Shown here: in pieces, positions 37,234 through 45,059 of the stretch
How positions within the stretch are numbered: the stretch's first letter is position 1
How the letters are laid out: each line of letters opens with the position of its first letter
NCBI RefSeq assembly: GCF_009936215.1
Contig: NZ_AP019551.1
Coordinates: 775,501 to 839,500 of the forward strand
DNA: 64,000 nucleotides
Direction of reading: 5' to 3'
Source of the DNA: Athalassotoga saccharophila
GTDB taxonomy: Bacteria; Thermotogota; Thermotogae; Mesoaciditogales; Mesoaciditogaceae
Position numbers and translations under genes: made by a program
Notes under the pieces: generated by a model
Databases searched by the model: none
Told to the model about the DNA's origin: nothing
The model's input: only the letters and a program-made list of their open reading frames with translations

Positions 37234-38236
37234 ATTCGTACTTTATGTCATCGTACCGGTCATAATAATGGGGATTTTGATGGTATTAGCCCAGCAAAGA
37301 ATATTCGAGAATAGATTTGAAAATTTCACCAGAACATATGGAAAGAGTTTCTATGGCTTCAATCCATATTTTCCCGAACAAAGGTTAAAAAACATAGAAA
37401 GAATAAAACGGGAGACGGCGATAGAGATATTCGTATCCTTCGGAATTGCCTTCGGTGCTTCGTTAGCGGTATCGATCATTCTCGCAGAAGTTTTTCAAAA
37501 GAAGATATCTGATTCCTTGAAATCCCTTTCTAAAGGCATAGAAAGAATAAAATCGAATCAAAAGCCTGACTTTTCGAATGTGAAGTTTTCCTCGGAAATA
37601 ACGGATCTTGCCGCTGACATAGAGTCTTTAGCCGAAAAGTTGTCTGAGAGATCTCTTGCAAGAAAGGCTATGACCTCAAGCGTTTATCATGAGATAATGA
37701 CCCCTTTGACAGTCATAAGAATGGAACTTGAAGCCGTAAGAGATGACGTTGTGCCTTACAGTAAAGAGATGGTTGACAAAATGCTTCTTAACATAGATCA
37801 CATTACCGAGGTTTTAAGAGATTTAAAAAGCATAGAGGGTGATGATCTAAGTTATATAAAAGAAGAATTTGATGCAGGATTTGAGACCGAGGAGATATTC
37901 AAGTCTTTCATTCCGATTCTTGAATCGAGAAATCAAAAATTTTCCACAGATTTTAAAAGTGTTCTGATCACGGCAGACAAAAGGAGATTTAAGCAGGCGA
38001 TCTTCAATTTGCTGTCAAATGCCGTCAAATACACAAAAGTTGGAGGAAGAATTTCAATAAGTGTCGATCGAGATAAAGTGGTGATTTCGAATGAATTTGA
38101 AGGAGATCCGCCGAGGCAGTCTGATTTTGGAACTGGCCTAAAGTTGGTAAAGGATTTTTGCGAATACCATGGATTTAAATTCGAAATCACTAAGTCAGAA
38201 GGGTATGTTGTCTCTTCTATATTGTTTAAGAATTAA
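37196..38236 (+). CDS. Sensor histidine kinase
   Basis: 346 aa. Two membrane spans (about 14-31 and 76-96) enclose a short 45-residue external loop. A HAMP-like stretch and dimerisation helices follow; H-box His165 lies in VYHEIMTPLTVIRME, N-box in FNLLSNAVKY and G-box GTGLKLV near residue 313. The N-box is intact, but the G1 box is degenerate, so the ATPase domain is compact. TTG start 37196 overlaps the response regulator by 38 nt; it is the cognate kinase. Confidence 0.9.
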   Translation: MATRSKNPKLSTKFVLYVIVPVIIMGILMVLAQQRIFENRFENFTRTYGKSFYGFNPYFPEQRLKNIERIKRETAIEIFVSFGIAFGASLAVSIILAEVFQKKISDSLKSLSKGIERIKSNQKPDFSNVKFSSEITDLAADIESLAEKLSERSLARKAMTSSVYHEIMTPLTVIRMELEAVRDDVVPYSKEMVDKMLLNIDHITEVLRDLKSIEGDDLSYIKEEFDAGFETEEIFKSFIPILESRNQKFSTDFKSVLITADKRRFKQAIFNLLSNAVKYTKVGGRISISVDRDKVVISNEFEGDPPRQSDFGTGLKLVKDFCEYHGFKFEITKSEGYVVSSILFKN

Positions 38237-38364
38237 AGATTGGCAATGTGCGATCCTCAATTTGCAATTATCTATTTACTTGTCACCGATAAATTATTGG
38301 ATAAGTGAAATTAGTATATTTTCGTTCAAAAAATGTTATGATCGTTTATGTGGAGAGTGATTCA

Positions 38365-39009
38365 GTGAAGGTTGAAAAATTACGTTTTTTTAAAACGATG
38401 CCAGATTATAAAGAACTGATAATCCTGTCCGAGATAGATGAAGATCCTCATGTGACACAGAAAGAAATAGCGTCAAAGTGCGGTATAACTCCTCCAATGG
38501 TTAACAAATACCTTTTCGATCTCGAAAAGCAGGGATACGTCGAGATAAGAGGGACAACGACTCGAAATACAACGTACCATCTTACAGGTGATGGAAAGAA
38601 CAGACTTATGATTCTTAACATTTCTTACAGCCGTGAGGTTTTGAAGATGTACAAAGATTCACAGAAAAATTTCGAGCAAGTATGGAACTATCTACTTTCG
38701 AACAATCTTAAAAGAGTGGTACTTTTTGGAGCCGGAGATGTTGGCGAGATGGCATTCGAGATAATGAAAGATCACGACATCAAGATCGTAGGTTTGATAG
38801 ATGAGGACGAGAAAAGAATCGGAAAAGAGATAGAGGGATTAAAGATAAGTCCTCTTTCCGAACTTAACCAAATGGACTTTGATGCCGTTGTTATAACGTC
38901 TTATCGGCACGGTGCCGAGATGGCAAAAAGAGTTATAACTGATAAGCCTGTTTTCATTTTTTCTCTCGAGAATGGTGTAACGTCTCTTAAACTTGCAAGA
39001 AGCAAATAA
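38365..39009 (+). CDS. Winged-helix regulator fused to a Rossmann-type nucleotide-binding domain
   Basis: 214 aa from GTG 38365, behind GGAGAG; the ORF extends 20 codons upstream without a ribosome site. Residues about 12-80 form a winged helix (TQKEIASKCGITPPMVNKYL is the recognition part). Residues about 110-214 form a Rossmann-like domain: VVLFGAGDVGEMAFEIM, IVGLIDEDEKRIGKEIEG and DAVVITSYRHG, resembling the N-terminal domain of PglD-type acetyltransferases and CoA/NAD-binding folds. The DNA-binding family is MarR/ArsR-like. Ligand and targets are unknown. The next gene, lemA, is on the same strand after 15 nt. Confidence 0.8.
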   Translation: MKVEKLRFFKTMPDYKELIILSEIDEDPHVTQKEIASKCGITPPMVNKYLFDLEKQGYVEIRGTTTRNTTYHLTGDGKNRLMILNISYSREVLKMYKDSQKNFEQVWNYLLSNNLKRVVLFGAGDVGEMAFEIMKDHDIKIVGLIDEDEKRIGKEIEGLKISPLSELNQMDFDAVVITSYRHGAEMAKRVITDKPVFIFSLENGVTSLKLARSK

Positions 39010-39024
39010 AAGGGAGGGTAATGG

Positions 39025-39591
39025 ATGTTAGGATTGATAATCGGGATTGTTGTGGTTGCAATTCTGGTGATCATCGTCGTGTGGCTAATCGCCGCTTATA
39101 ACTCTCTTGTTACGCTTAAAAAGAGAGGTCAAAACGCGTGGGCTCAAATAGACGTCCAACTCAACAGAAGACATGATTTGATCCCCAATCTTGTAGAATC
39201 TGCAAAAGGATACATGAAATACGAGCAGGAAACGTTGCAAAAGGTTATCGAGGCAAGATCGAAGGCCGTTGGTGCGGGGAATATCAAAGATAAGATAGAC
39301 GCTGAAAATCAATTGACCGGAGCACTTGGAAGGTTATTGGCAGTTTTTGAAAGGTATCCCGATCTGAAAGCCAATCAAAATGTGCAAATGCTCATGGAAC
39401 AATTGACAGACACGGAAAATAAGATTGCCTATTCCCGCCAGTTTTACAACGATATCGTTACGAGATATAACACGAAAACTGCCGTTTTCCCTTCCAACAT
39501 AGTGGCTAATCTTTTTAAATTCGAAGAGATGCCGCTTTTCAGAGCCGAAGAAGAGGTAAAATCCGTTCCAAAGGTAGATCTTAACATATGA
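39025..39591 (+). CDS. LemA family protein
   Basis: 188 aa. One N-terminal membrane span (residues 3-24) followed by the LemA domain: YNSLVTLKKRGQNAWAQIDV, LNRRHDLIPNLVESAKGYM, then YPDLKANQNV and the closing helix with NTKTAVFPSNIVA. Family function is unclear; it forms a long helical bundle outside or inside the membrane. ATG behind GGGAGGG. The next gene, fba, starts 13 nt later. Confidence 0.92.
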   Translation: MLGLIIGIVVVAILVIIVVWLIAAYNSLVTLKKRGQNAWAQIDVQLNRRHDLIPNLVESAKGYMKYEQETLQKVIEARSKAVGAGNIKDKIDAENQLTGALGRLLAVFERYPDLKANQNVQMLMEQLTDTENKIAYSRQFYNDIVTRYNTKTAVFPSNIVANLFKFEEMPLFRAEEEVKSVPKVDLNI

Positions 39592-39604
39592 AGGAGGTCG
39601 TCAA

Positions 39605-40549
39605 ATGTATGTAAAGAGTACAAAAGAAATTCTTGACAAAGCGAATGCCGGGTATTATGGTGTTGGGGCTTTTAACATTAACGACATAGAATTTTTGGCT
39701 GGCATAATATCTGCCGCAGTTGAAAAGAGATCGCCTGTTATAATTCAGGCAAGCGAAGGAGCGATGGCTTATGCCGGCAATGGAGATTTTAGGAAAGGTG
39801 CCTATGTGCTTGCCGACATAGTAAGAAGATACGCGGACGATATACCAGTTCCTGTTGCTCTTCATCTCGATCATGGTCATGATATGGATCACGTTATGGC
39901 AGCGATAAAGGCAGGCTTCACGTCGGTCATGATAGATGCCTCCGCTAAGCCTTTTGAAGAGAATCTTGCCATAACATCTGAGGTTGTGAAAATTGCGCAT
40001 GCCGCGGGGATCTCGGTTGAAGCAGAACTCGGTAAACTTGTTGGTGTCGAAGACAACGTCTCTGTCGCAGAAAGAGACGCGACGCTTGTTGATCCAGAGG
40101 AGGCAAAGATCTTCGTTGAAAAAACTGGTGTTGATTTTCTTGCCCCTGCAATAGGAACAAGCCACGGTGCTTTTAAATTCAAAGGTGAGGCTAAACTTGA
40201 CTTTGAAAGACTTCAAAAGGTTAAGGCGCTGACAAAATTGCCGCTCGTCCTTCATGGTGCTTCAAGCGTTCTTGATGAGGATGTGCAAAAGGCGAATTCT
40301 TACGGCGCAAAAATAGAAGGCGCAAAAGGAGTTCCATTTGAGGTTTTAAAAGAGTCCATAAAGTATGGAATAAACAAAATAAACACCGATACCGATTTGA
40401 GGATTGCGTTCATAGCCGAATTGAGAAAAGCGCTTCACGATAAACCATCTGACATAGATCCAAGAGATTTCTTTAAGCCAGCCATGGAGGCCGTAAAGAA
40501 AGTTGTGGCTCAAAGAATGGATGTACTTGGATCATCGGGAAAAGCTTAA
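39605..40549 (+). CDS. fba: Class II fructose-1,6-bisphosphate aldolase
   Basis: Zinc-dependent cleavage of fructose 1,6-bisphosphate to the triose phosphates that TIM interconverts. 314 aa. Zinc/active-site segments: LHLDHGHDMDHV (His), SVEAELGKLVG (Glu), GTSHGAFKFKG (His) and VLHGASSVLDED (His), and the substrate loop NTDTDLR. ATG at 39605 behind AAGGAGG. Adjacent to ackA after a 15-nt gap, so glycolysis and acetate formation are co-expressed here. Confidence 0.96.
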   Translation: MYVKSTKEILDKANAGYYGVGAFNINDIEFLAGIISAAVEKRSPVIIQASEGAMAYAGNGDFRKGAYVLADIVRRYADDIPVPVALHLDHGHDMDHVMAAIKAGFTSVMIDASAKPFEENLAITSEVVKIAHAAGISVEAELGKLVGVEDNVSVAERDATLVDPEEAKIFVEKTGVDFLAPAIGTSHGAFKFKGEAKLDFERLQKVKALTKLPLVLHGASSVLDEDVQKANSYGAKIEGAKGVPFEVLKESIKYGINKINTDTDLRIAFIAELRKALHDKPSDIDPRDFFKPAMEAVKKVVAQRMDVLGSSGKA

Positions 40550-40564
40550 CCGGAGGTGTTGAAA

Positions 40565-41773
40565 TTGAAAGTCCTGGTGATTAACGCTGGAAGTTCTTCA
40601 TTGAAGTACCAATTATTTGACATGACAAATGAAAATGTTTTGTGCAGCGGAATAGTGGAGAGAATAGGTCTCGATGGTTCAAGACTTGTTCACAAGTTAA
40701 ATGGTCAAAAGCATGTAAAAGATCAGGAAGTAAAGGATCACAGGGTTGCTCTCAAGATCGTGCTCGAAATTCTTACAGATAAAACCTATGGTGTTATAGG
40801 TTCGATGAAAGAAATAGATGCCGTCGGTCACAGGGTCGTACACGGTGGAGAGACATTCTCCGGTTCTGTTTTGATAGATGAAAAGGTTATGAAGGCACTT
40901 GAGGATAACATCGAACTTGCACCTCTTCACAATCCTCCGAATATAATGGGAATAAAAGCGGCAAAAGAATTGCTTCCAGACGTTCCTCATGTTGGGACTT
41001 TCGATACCGCATTTCATCAAACGTTGCCCAAGAAGGCTTACCTTTACGCGATACCTCTGAGATATTACGAAAAGTACAAAATAAGAAGGTACGGCTTTCA
41101 CGGTACCTCTCATTTCTACGTTTCTCACAGAACAGCGGAGATCCTTGGGAGGCCAATAGAAGAATTGAAGATAATAACGTGTCATATAGGGAATGGAAGT
41201 TCTGTTGCGGCCGTTAAGTATGGAAAGAGCATTGACACTTCTATGGGTTTTACGCCTCTCGAAGGCCTTGTAATGGGAACGAGATCGGGAGATCTCGATC
41301 CTGCGATCGTGACATTCTTGCAGGAAAAAGAACATCTTTCCTATAAAGAGATAAATAACATTTTGAACAAGGAAAGCGGCGCATACGGACTTTCAAATGG
41401 ATTGAGTAGCGATATGAGAGATATAGAAAATGCGGCTCTCGAAGATCATAATGAAGTTGCAAAACTCGCTCTTGATATATACGATTACAGGATAGCAAAA
41501 TACGTCGGCGCTTATGCGGCCGCGATGAATGGTGTCGATGCGATAGCATTTACGGCCGGGGTTGGAGAAAATTCCCCTTACACGAGGGCCGATGTGTGCA
41601 GTTATCTTGAATTTCTTGGTCTCAAGATAGACAATGCTAAAAATAACATTCGTGGAAAAGAGGCCATAATATCTACCGAAGATTCAAAGGTAAAGGCGCT
41701 TGTTGTTCCGACAAATGAAGAACTTGTCATAGCGCGTGATACACAAAAAATAGCCAAAAGTATAAAAAAATGA
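40565..41773 (+). CDS. ackA: Acetate kinase
   Basis: Makes ATP from acetyl phosphate and ADP, yielding acetate. 402 aa from TTG 40565, spaced 6 nt from GGAGGTG; the ORF opens at a GTG in that motif. N-terminal [51 protein letters not shown] and [10 protein letters not shown] are all family motifs. pta is not in the window. Confidence 0.96.
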   Translation: MKVLVINAGSSSLKYQLFDMTNENVLCSGIVERIGLDGSRLVHKLNGQKHVKDQEVKDHRVALKIVLEILTDKTYGVIGSMKEIDAVGHRVVHGGETFSGSVLIDEKVMKALEDNIELAPLHNPPNIMGIKAAKELLPDVPHVGTFDTAFHQTLPKKAYLYAIPLRYYEKYKIRRYGFHGTSHFYVSHRTAEILGRPIEELKIITCHIGNGSSVAAVKYGKSIDTSMGFTPLEGLVMGTRSGDLDPAIVTFLQEKEHLSYKEINNILNKESGAYGLSNGLSSDMRDIENAALEDHNEVAKLALDIYDYRIAKYVGAYAAAMNGVDAIAFTAGVGENSPYTRADVCSYLEFLGLKIDNAKNNIRGKEAIISTEDSKVKALVVPTNEELVIARDTQKIAKSIKK

Positions 41774-41786
41774 GGAGGAAGTAATC

Positions 41787-42719
41787 ATGATCCTTATGAA
41801 GGGGAAAAGCATCGTAAGTATTGACGATTTGACTATCGAGGAATTGAATCAGTTAATCGACACATCGATCCGTCTCAAAGATGAACTTTACAGTGGCGAA
41901 AGAAGGGACGTGCTTTCCGGTAAAACTTTGGGTATGATCTTTGAAAAGCCATCTCTGAGGACGCGCGTTGCCTTTGAGACTGCGATGACGCAACTTGGAG
42001 GTCATGCCATATATTTAGGACCGGACGATATAAAACTTGGAAAAAGAGAAACAACGGAAGATATCGCGAGAGTACTCTCGAGCATGGTAGACGTTATAAT
42101 GGCAAGGGTGTTTGCGCATAAGACCGTTGAGGACCTTGCAAAATATTCAAGAGTACCGGTTATAAATGGCCTTTCTGATTTCGAGCATCCAACACAAATA
42201 GTCGGCGATATGGTAACGGTCAAAGAAAAATTTGGATATTTCAAAGGCATCAAATTTTCATTCATAGGGGACGGAAATAATGTCGCGAATTCTATAGCCT
42301 TGGCAGGTGCCAAACTTGGAATGCATGTTGTCATTGCATCTCCAAAGGGATACGAGTTGCAGAAAAAGGTCTTCGAAAGATCTCTTGAAATTTCGAAGTT
42401 AACGCAAGCAAAGATAGAAATAACGAATGATCCCGAATACGCGGCAAAAGATGCAGATGTCATATACACAGATGTATGGGCCTCTATGGGACAGGAAAGT
42501 GAGGCCGAAGCAAGAAAGAAGATCTTTGCACCTTATCAGGTGAACTCAAGGATAATGAGTCTTGCCAAAAAAACGGCCATTTTCATGCATTGTCTTCCTG
42601 CCCATTACGGAGAAGAAGTAACTGAAGAAGTTGGACATGGACCTCAGAGTGTGATATTCGAAGAGGCTGAAAATAGATTGCATTCGATAAAAGCGATGAT
42701 TGTTCATGTCACAAGATGA
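41787..42719 (+). CDS. argF: Ornithine carbamoyltransferase
   Basis: Transfers the carbamoyl group to ornithine to give citrulline, or the reverse in the arginine deiminase pathway. 310 aa. Carbamoyl-phosphate motif SLRTR (about 54-58), the HPTQ loop (EHPTQIV) and the ornithine motif HCLPAHYG near residue 271 are intact. Ribosome site GGAGGAAG before ATG 41787. It follows ackA by 13 nt. No arcA, arcC or other arg gene is nearby, so catabolic and anabolic roles cannot be separated. Confidence 0.95.
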   Translation: MILMKGKSIVSIDDLTIEELNQLIDTSIRLKDELYSGERRDVLSGKTLGMIFEKPSLRTRVAFETAMTQLGGHAIYLGPDDIKLGKRETTEDIARVLSSMVDVIMARVFAHKTVEDLAKYSRVPVINGLSDFEHPTQIVGDMVTVKEKFGYFKGIKFSFIGDGNNVANSIALAGAKLGMHVVIASPKGYELQKKVFERSLEISKLTQAKIEITNDPEYAAKDADVIYTDVWASMGQESEAEARKKIFAPYQVNSRIMSLAKKTAIFMHCLPAHYGEEVTEEVGHGPQSVIFEEAENRLHSIKAMIVHVTR

Positions 42720-42801
42720 TCTTTTCGATCTCGATACAAGATAATTCGAGATAAAAAGATATAAATGTAGGAAAGTACTATTAAAAAGTCTTTTTTGTTT
42801 T

Positions 42802-42830
42802 TAATTGGCTTTAATCGCCGCTAATTGGCT
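42802..42830 (+). promoter_or_regulatory. Two direct repeats of TAATTGGCT 20 bp apart
   Basis: TAATTGGCT occurs at 42802-42810 and 42822-42830, exactly 20 bp (about two helical turns) apart, upstream of a TATAAT (42864-42869) and the micropeptide gene. A tandem activator site is plausible. No convincing -35 box precedes the -10. Confidence 0.35.
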
Positions 42831-42897
42831 TATACGGAATATCTATTAAAACGAATTTTGTTTTATAATTTTTACAAGCCTAAAAGGAGGCGATACC

Positions 42898-42957
42898 ATG
42901 CAGGAAAAGAAAGAAAAGAAACAGGAAAAGAAACAGGATAAAAAAGAAAAGAAATAA
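42898..42957 (+). CDS. 19-residue Lys/Glu/Gln-rich micropeptide
   Basis: The product is MQEKKEKKQEKKQDKKEKK: ten Lys, four Glu, three Gln, one Asp and only one hydrophobic residue, the initiator Met. The ribosome site AAAAGGAGGCG lies at ideal distance, a -10 box TATAAT is at 42864-42869, and a strong terminator (42972-43001) follows 14 nt after the stop. The gene is therefore a complete monocistronic unit and not a chance ORF. It is too short for standard ORF callers. Net charge is about +5. The sequence resembles a single highly charged alpha-helix or nucleic-acid-binding peptide. Function unknown. It occupies the otherwise gene-free stretch 42720-43109 between argF and niaR. Confidence 0.6.
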   Translation: MQEKKEKKQEKKQDKKEKK

Positions 42958-42971
42958 GTAAGTTGGTAAGC

Positions 42972-43001
42972 AAATCCCTTCTCTAAGAGAAGGGATTTTT
43001 T
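42972..43001 (+). terminator. Strong terminator after the micropeptide
   Basis: AAATCCCTTCTC pairs with GAGAAGGGATTT around a 3-nt loop and runs into a T-tract (12-bp stem). Confidence 0.92.
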
Positions 43002-43064
43002 GATTAATGAAGCAGATTGTAGAGATTACAGTGTTCGCTTCTATTAATGAGCACATGCATTTTG

Positions 43065-43093
43065 TTGACATATGTATATACATATGATAAAAT
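43065..43093 (+). promoter_or_regulatory. niaR promoter with 18-bp palindromic operator
   Basis: TTGACA (43065-43070), 17-bp spacer, TAAAAT (43088-43093). A perfect palindrome CATATGTATATACATATG (43069-43086) fills the spacer. Repressor bound there would block polymerase. The adjacent gene encodes a NiaR-type repressor, so autoregulation is the simplest reading. Confidence 0.75.
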
Positions 43094-43109
43094 TACAAAG
43101 GTGATCGCA

Positions 43110-43619
43110 ATGAGAAAAGAAGAAAGAAGAAGAAAAATACTCGATTTACTCTCAAAATCAGATTCCGAGATCAGCGGAGATCAACTCGCCAAAGTTTTAG
43201 GAGTTACAAGGCAGATAATCGTTCAGGATATAGGCGTTTTAAGATCGATGGATTACAAGATAATCTCGCTTGCGAGAGGATACAAGTTGGTCAAAAAAGA
43301 AGAAGGTACAAGGAGAATAATCGCGGTCAGGCATTCAAAAGAAAAAATAAAAGAAGAATTGATGTGCATTGTTCAAAATGGGGGAAGGGTTTTAGATGTC
43401 ATCGTTGAACATCCTGTCTATGGCGAAATAAGGGGAAACATCAACGTTTCGAATGAAGATGAGGTCGAGAAATTCATTGGAATGGTCGAAACATCCTCGG
43501 CTATGCCTCTTTTATCCCTTTCGAATGGGGTACATCTTCACACCATAGAAGCAAAGGATGAAGAGACCATAAATCGCATAATATCAATTCTTGACAAGAA
43601 AAAGTTCATCTTGAAATAG
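43110..43619 (+). CDS. niaR: Niacin-responsive transcriptional repressor NiaR
   Basis: 169 aa from ATG 43110, behind AAGGTGAT; the ORF runs 21 codons further into the promoter. N-terminal winged HTH (RRKILDLLSKSDSEISGDQL, then VTRQIIVQDIGVLR). The C-terminal 3H domain has the His-containing motifs VRHSKE, VEHPVYGEIRG and GVHLHTIEA that bind metal and niacin. It is followed after 4 nt by an MFS transporter that fits NiaP. Strong context for control of nicotinic acid uptake. Confidence 0.9.
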   Translation: MRKEERRRKILDLLSKSDSEISGDQLAKVLGVTRQIIVQDIGVLRSMDYKIISLARGYKLVKKEEGTRRIIAVRHSKEKIKEELMCIVQNGGRVLDVIVEHPVYGEIRGNINVSNEDEVEKFIGMVETSSAMPLLSLSNGVHLHTIEAKDEETINRIISILDKKKFILK

Positions 43620-43623
43620 GAGG

Positions 43624-44889
43624 ATGAAGATGAAAATAGACCGTGTAGTTGATCTTTACGTGCCTTCCAAAGTTCAAAGATCTTTGCTTTTGCTTTTCTC
43701 TCTTGCATGGATGGTCGATGCCGCCGGAGTTATGATGATGACATTCACCTTAGGAGGAATTTCCTCGGAATGGCATCTTTCGACATTTCAGTCAAGTACG
43801 ATTGCGAGTTTAACCTTTGTCGGCATGCTATTGGGAGCGATAGGTTCGGGTTTTGTTCTCGATTTGGCTGGAAGAAAATTTGCGATGAATCTCTTTCTTG
43901 CCTTCACGATCTTTTTTACTTTCATAGATGGATTTTCACCATCTCCATTTTTATTCGGAATTTTTAGACTTTTGTCTGGCATAGGATACGGTGGCCTTAT
44001 GCCTTCGGTCAACGCCTATCTTAGCGAGAGTACGTCCATGAAAATAAGAGGAAGATATCTTGTTTTGTTAGAGTCAAGTTGGGCAGTGGGAAGCATCTTA
44101 ATTGGATTGTACGCAGTTACATCTGGATGGGGATGGAGAAGCGTTTATTACTCGATTTTAATTGGATCTTTGATTTTTATACCATTTTTGAGAATAAAAG
44201 AAAGCCCGCGCTACATCTTTTTGAAAAAGGGTAAAAAGGGCCTTGAAGAACTTTTAGGTTTTCATTTGGATGAAGATGTAGAAAAAATAGAGAAGTCTGT
44301 AATCCCCGTTAAGGCTCTTTTGGGGAAGCGCTATTTTAAAAGCACTATTCTTGTATGGTCATCGTGGTTTACAATAAGTTTGATATATTATGGCTTGTTC
44401 ACATGGCTTCCAAAGATTCTTTCCGCGTCGGGAATAGGAACAAATGCGTTGTGGTTTACTTTTTTCATCTTTCTTGCACAATTGCCGGGGTACCTTAGCG
44501 CTGCTTATTTCATAGAGAAAATAGGAAGAAAACCTTCTTTGATTCTCTTTTTTGCTGGAACGGCCATTTCATCACTCATCTTTTCATTTGTTACAAACAT
44601 TTACACACTTATCATCGCCGGGCTTGTAACGAGTTTCTTTTGTATGGGTGTATGGGGCCTTGTCTACGCTTACACGCCGGAACTTTTTCCGACATCCTTT
44701 AGAGGCAGCGCAAATGGATCTGCGGGAATGATGGCAAGAATTGCCGGCATAATAGCGCCTTATTTTGTGGCCGCCTTTTTCGGGACCAACGTTTTACACG
44801 CGCTGATATGGTTTTCGATTTTGGCCTTTTTGATGGCCTTTCTGACCGCATTCCTTGGAAGAGAAACTAAAGCAGAAAATATAGAATAA
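43624..44889 (+). CDS. niaP: MFS transporter, probable niacin transporter NiaP
   Basis: 421 aa with 12 predicted membrane spans. Family motifs: GFVLDLAGRKFAM after the second span (the MFS D-x-x-G-R-K/R motif), SESTSMKIRGRYLVLLESSW and the C-terminal TPELFPTSFRGSANG, which is characteristic of the sugar-porter/NiaP branch. The substrate assignment rests on the gene following niaR by 4 nt. A 7-bp GC-rich hairpin follows the stop. Confidence 0.82.
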   Translation: MKMKIDRVVDLYVPSKVQRSLLLLFSLAWMVDAAGVMMMTFTLGGISSEWHLSTFQSSTIASLTFVGMLLGAIGSGFVLDLAGRKFAMNLFLAFTIFFTFIDGFSPSPFLFGIFRLLSGIGYGGLMPSVNAYLSESTSMKIRGRYLVLLESSWAVGSILIGLYAVTSGWGWRSVYYSILIGSLIFIPFLRIKESPRYIFLKKGKKGLEELLGFHLDEDVEKIEKSVIPVKALLGKRYFKSTILVWSSWFTISLIYYGLFTWLPKILSASGIGTNALWFTFFIFLAQLPGYLSAAYFIEKIGRKPSLILFFAGTAISSLIFSFVTNIYTLIIAGLVTSFFCMGVWGLVYAYTPELFPTSFRGSANGSAGMMARIAGIIAPYFVAAFFGTNVLHALIWFSILAFLMAFLTAFLGRETKAENIE

Positions 44890-44890
44890 G

Positions 44891-44912
44891 CCCCTTAAAT
44901 TGTCAAGGGGCA
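44891..44912 (+). terminator. Weak terminator after niaP
   Basis: GCCCCTT pairs with AAGGGGC around an 8-nt loop. The following bases (ATCATAACT) are not a good T-run. Confidence 0.5.
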
Positions 44913-44934
44913 TCATAACTCAACGAATGTTTGA

Positions 44935-45045
44935 TCAATGATCGGTGAAGCGTGAGGAGTGAACCTATTTTAATTGACGATTATCAATTGAAAATTGTCA
45001 ATTCTTGCTACATGCTACGTGCCAAATAGGCTTCCAGATCGATGA
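44935..45045. repeat. Low-complexity intergenic filler between convergent genes
   Basis: The 170-nt gap between niaP and the NuoF-like gene holds three degenerate repeats: GTGAAGCGTGAGGAGTGAA, an imperfect hairpin AATTGACGATT...AATTGTCAATT (44972-45003) and TTGCTACATGCTACGTGCC. No ORF or tRNA is seen. Similar GTGAG(A/C)AGTGA-type sequence occurs at 26287-26315 inside the activase tail. Confidence 0.5.
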
Positions 45046-45059
45046 TTCATTGAAATAAA

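Noticed and set aside
39581-40255. 224-aa minus ORF opposite fba
   Set aside because: Shadow of aldolase; no domain recognisable and its start lies inside the coding region.
40697-41335. 212-aa minus ORF opposite ackA
   Set aside because: Shadow ORF produced by codon bias of acetate kinase.
41787-42719. Arginine deiminase operon
   Set aside because: Only argF is present; no arcA, arcC or transporter is nearby, so pathway direction cannot be assigned.
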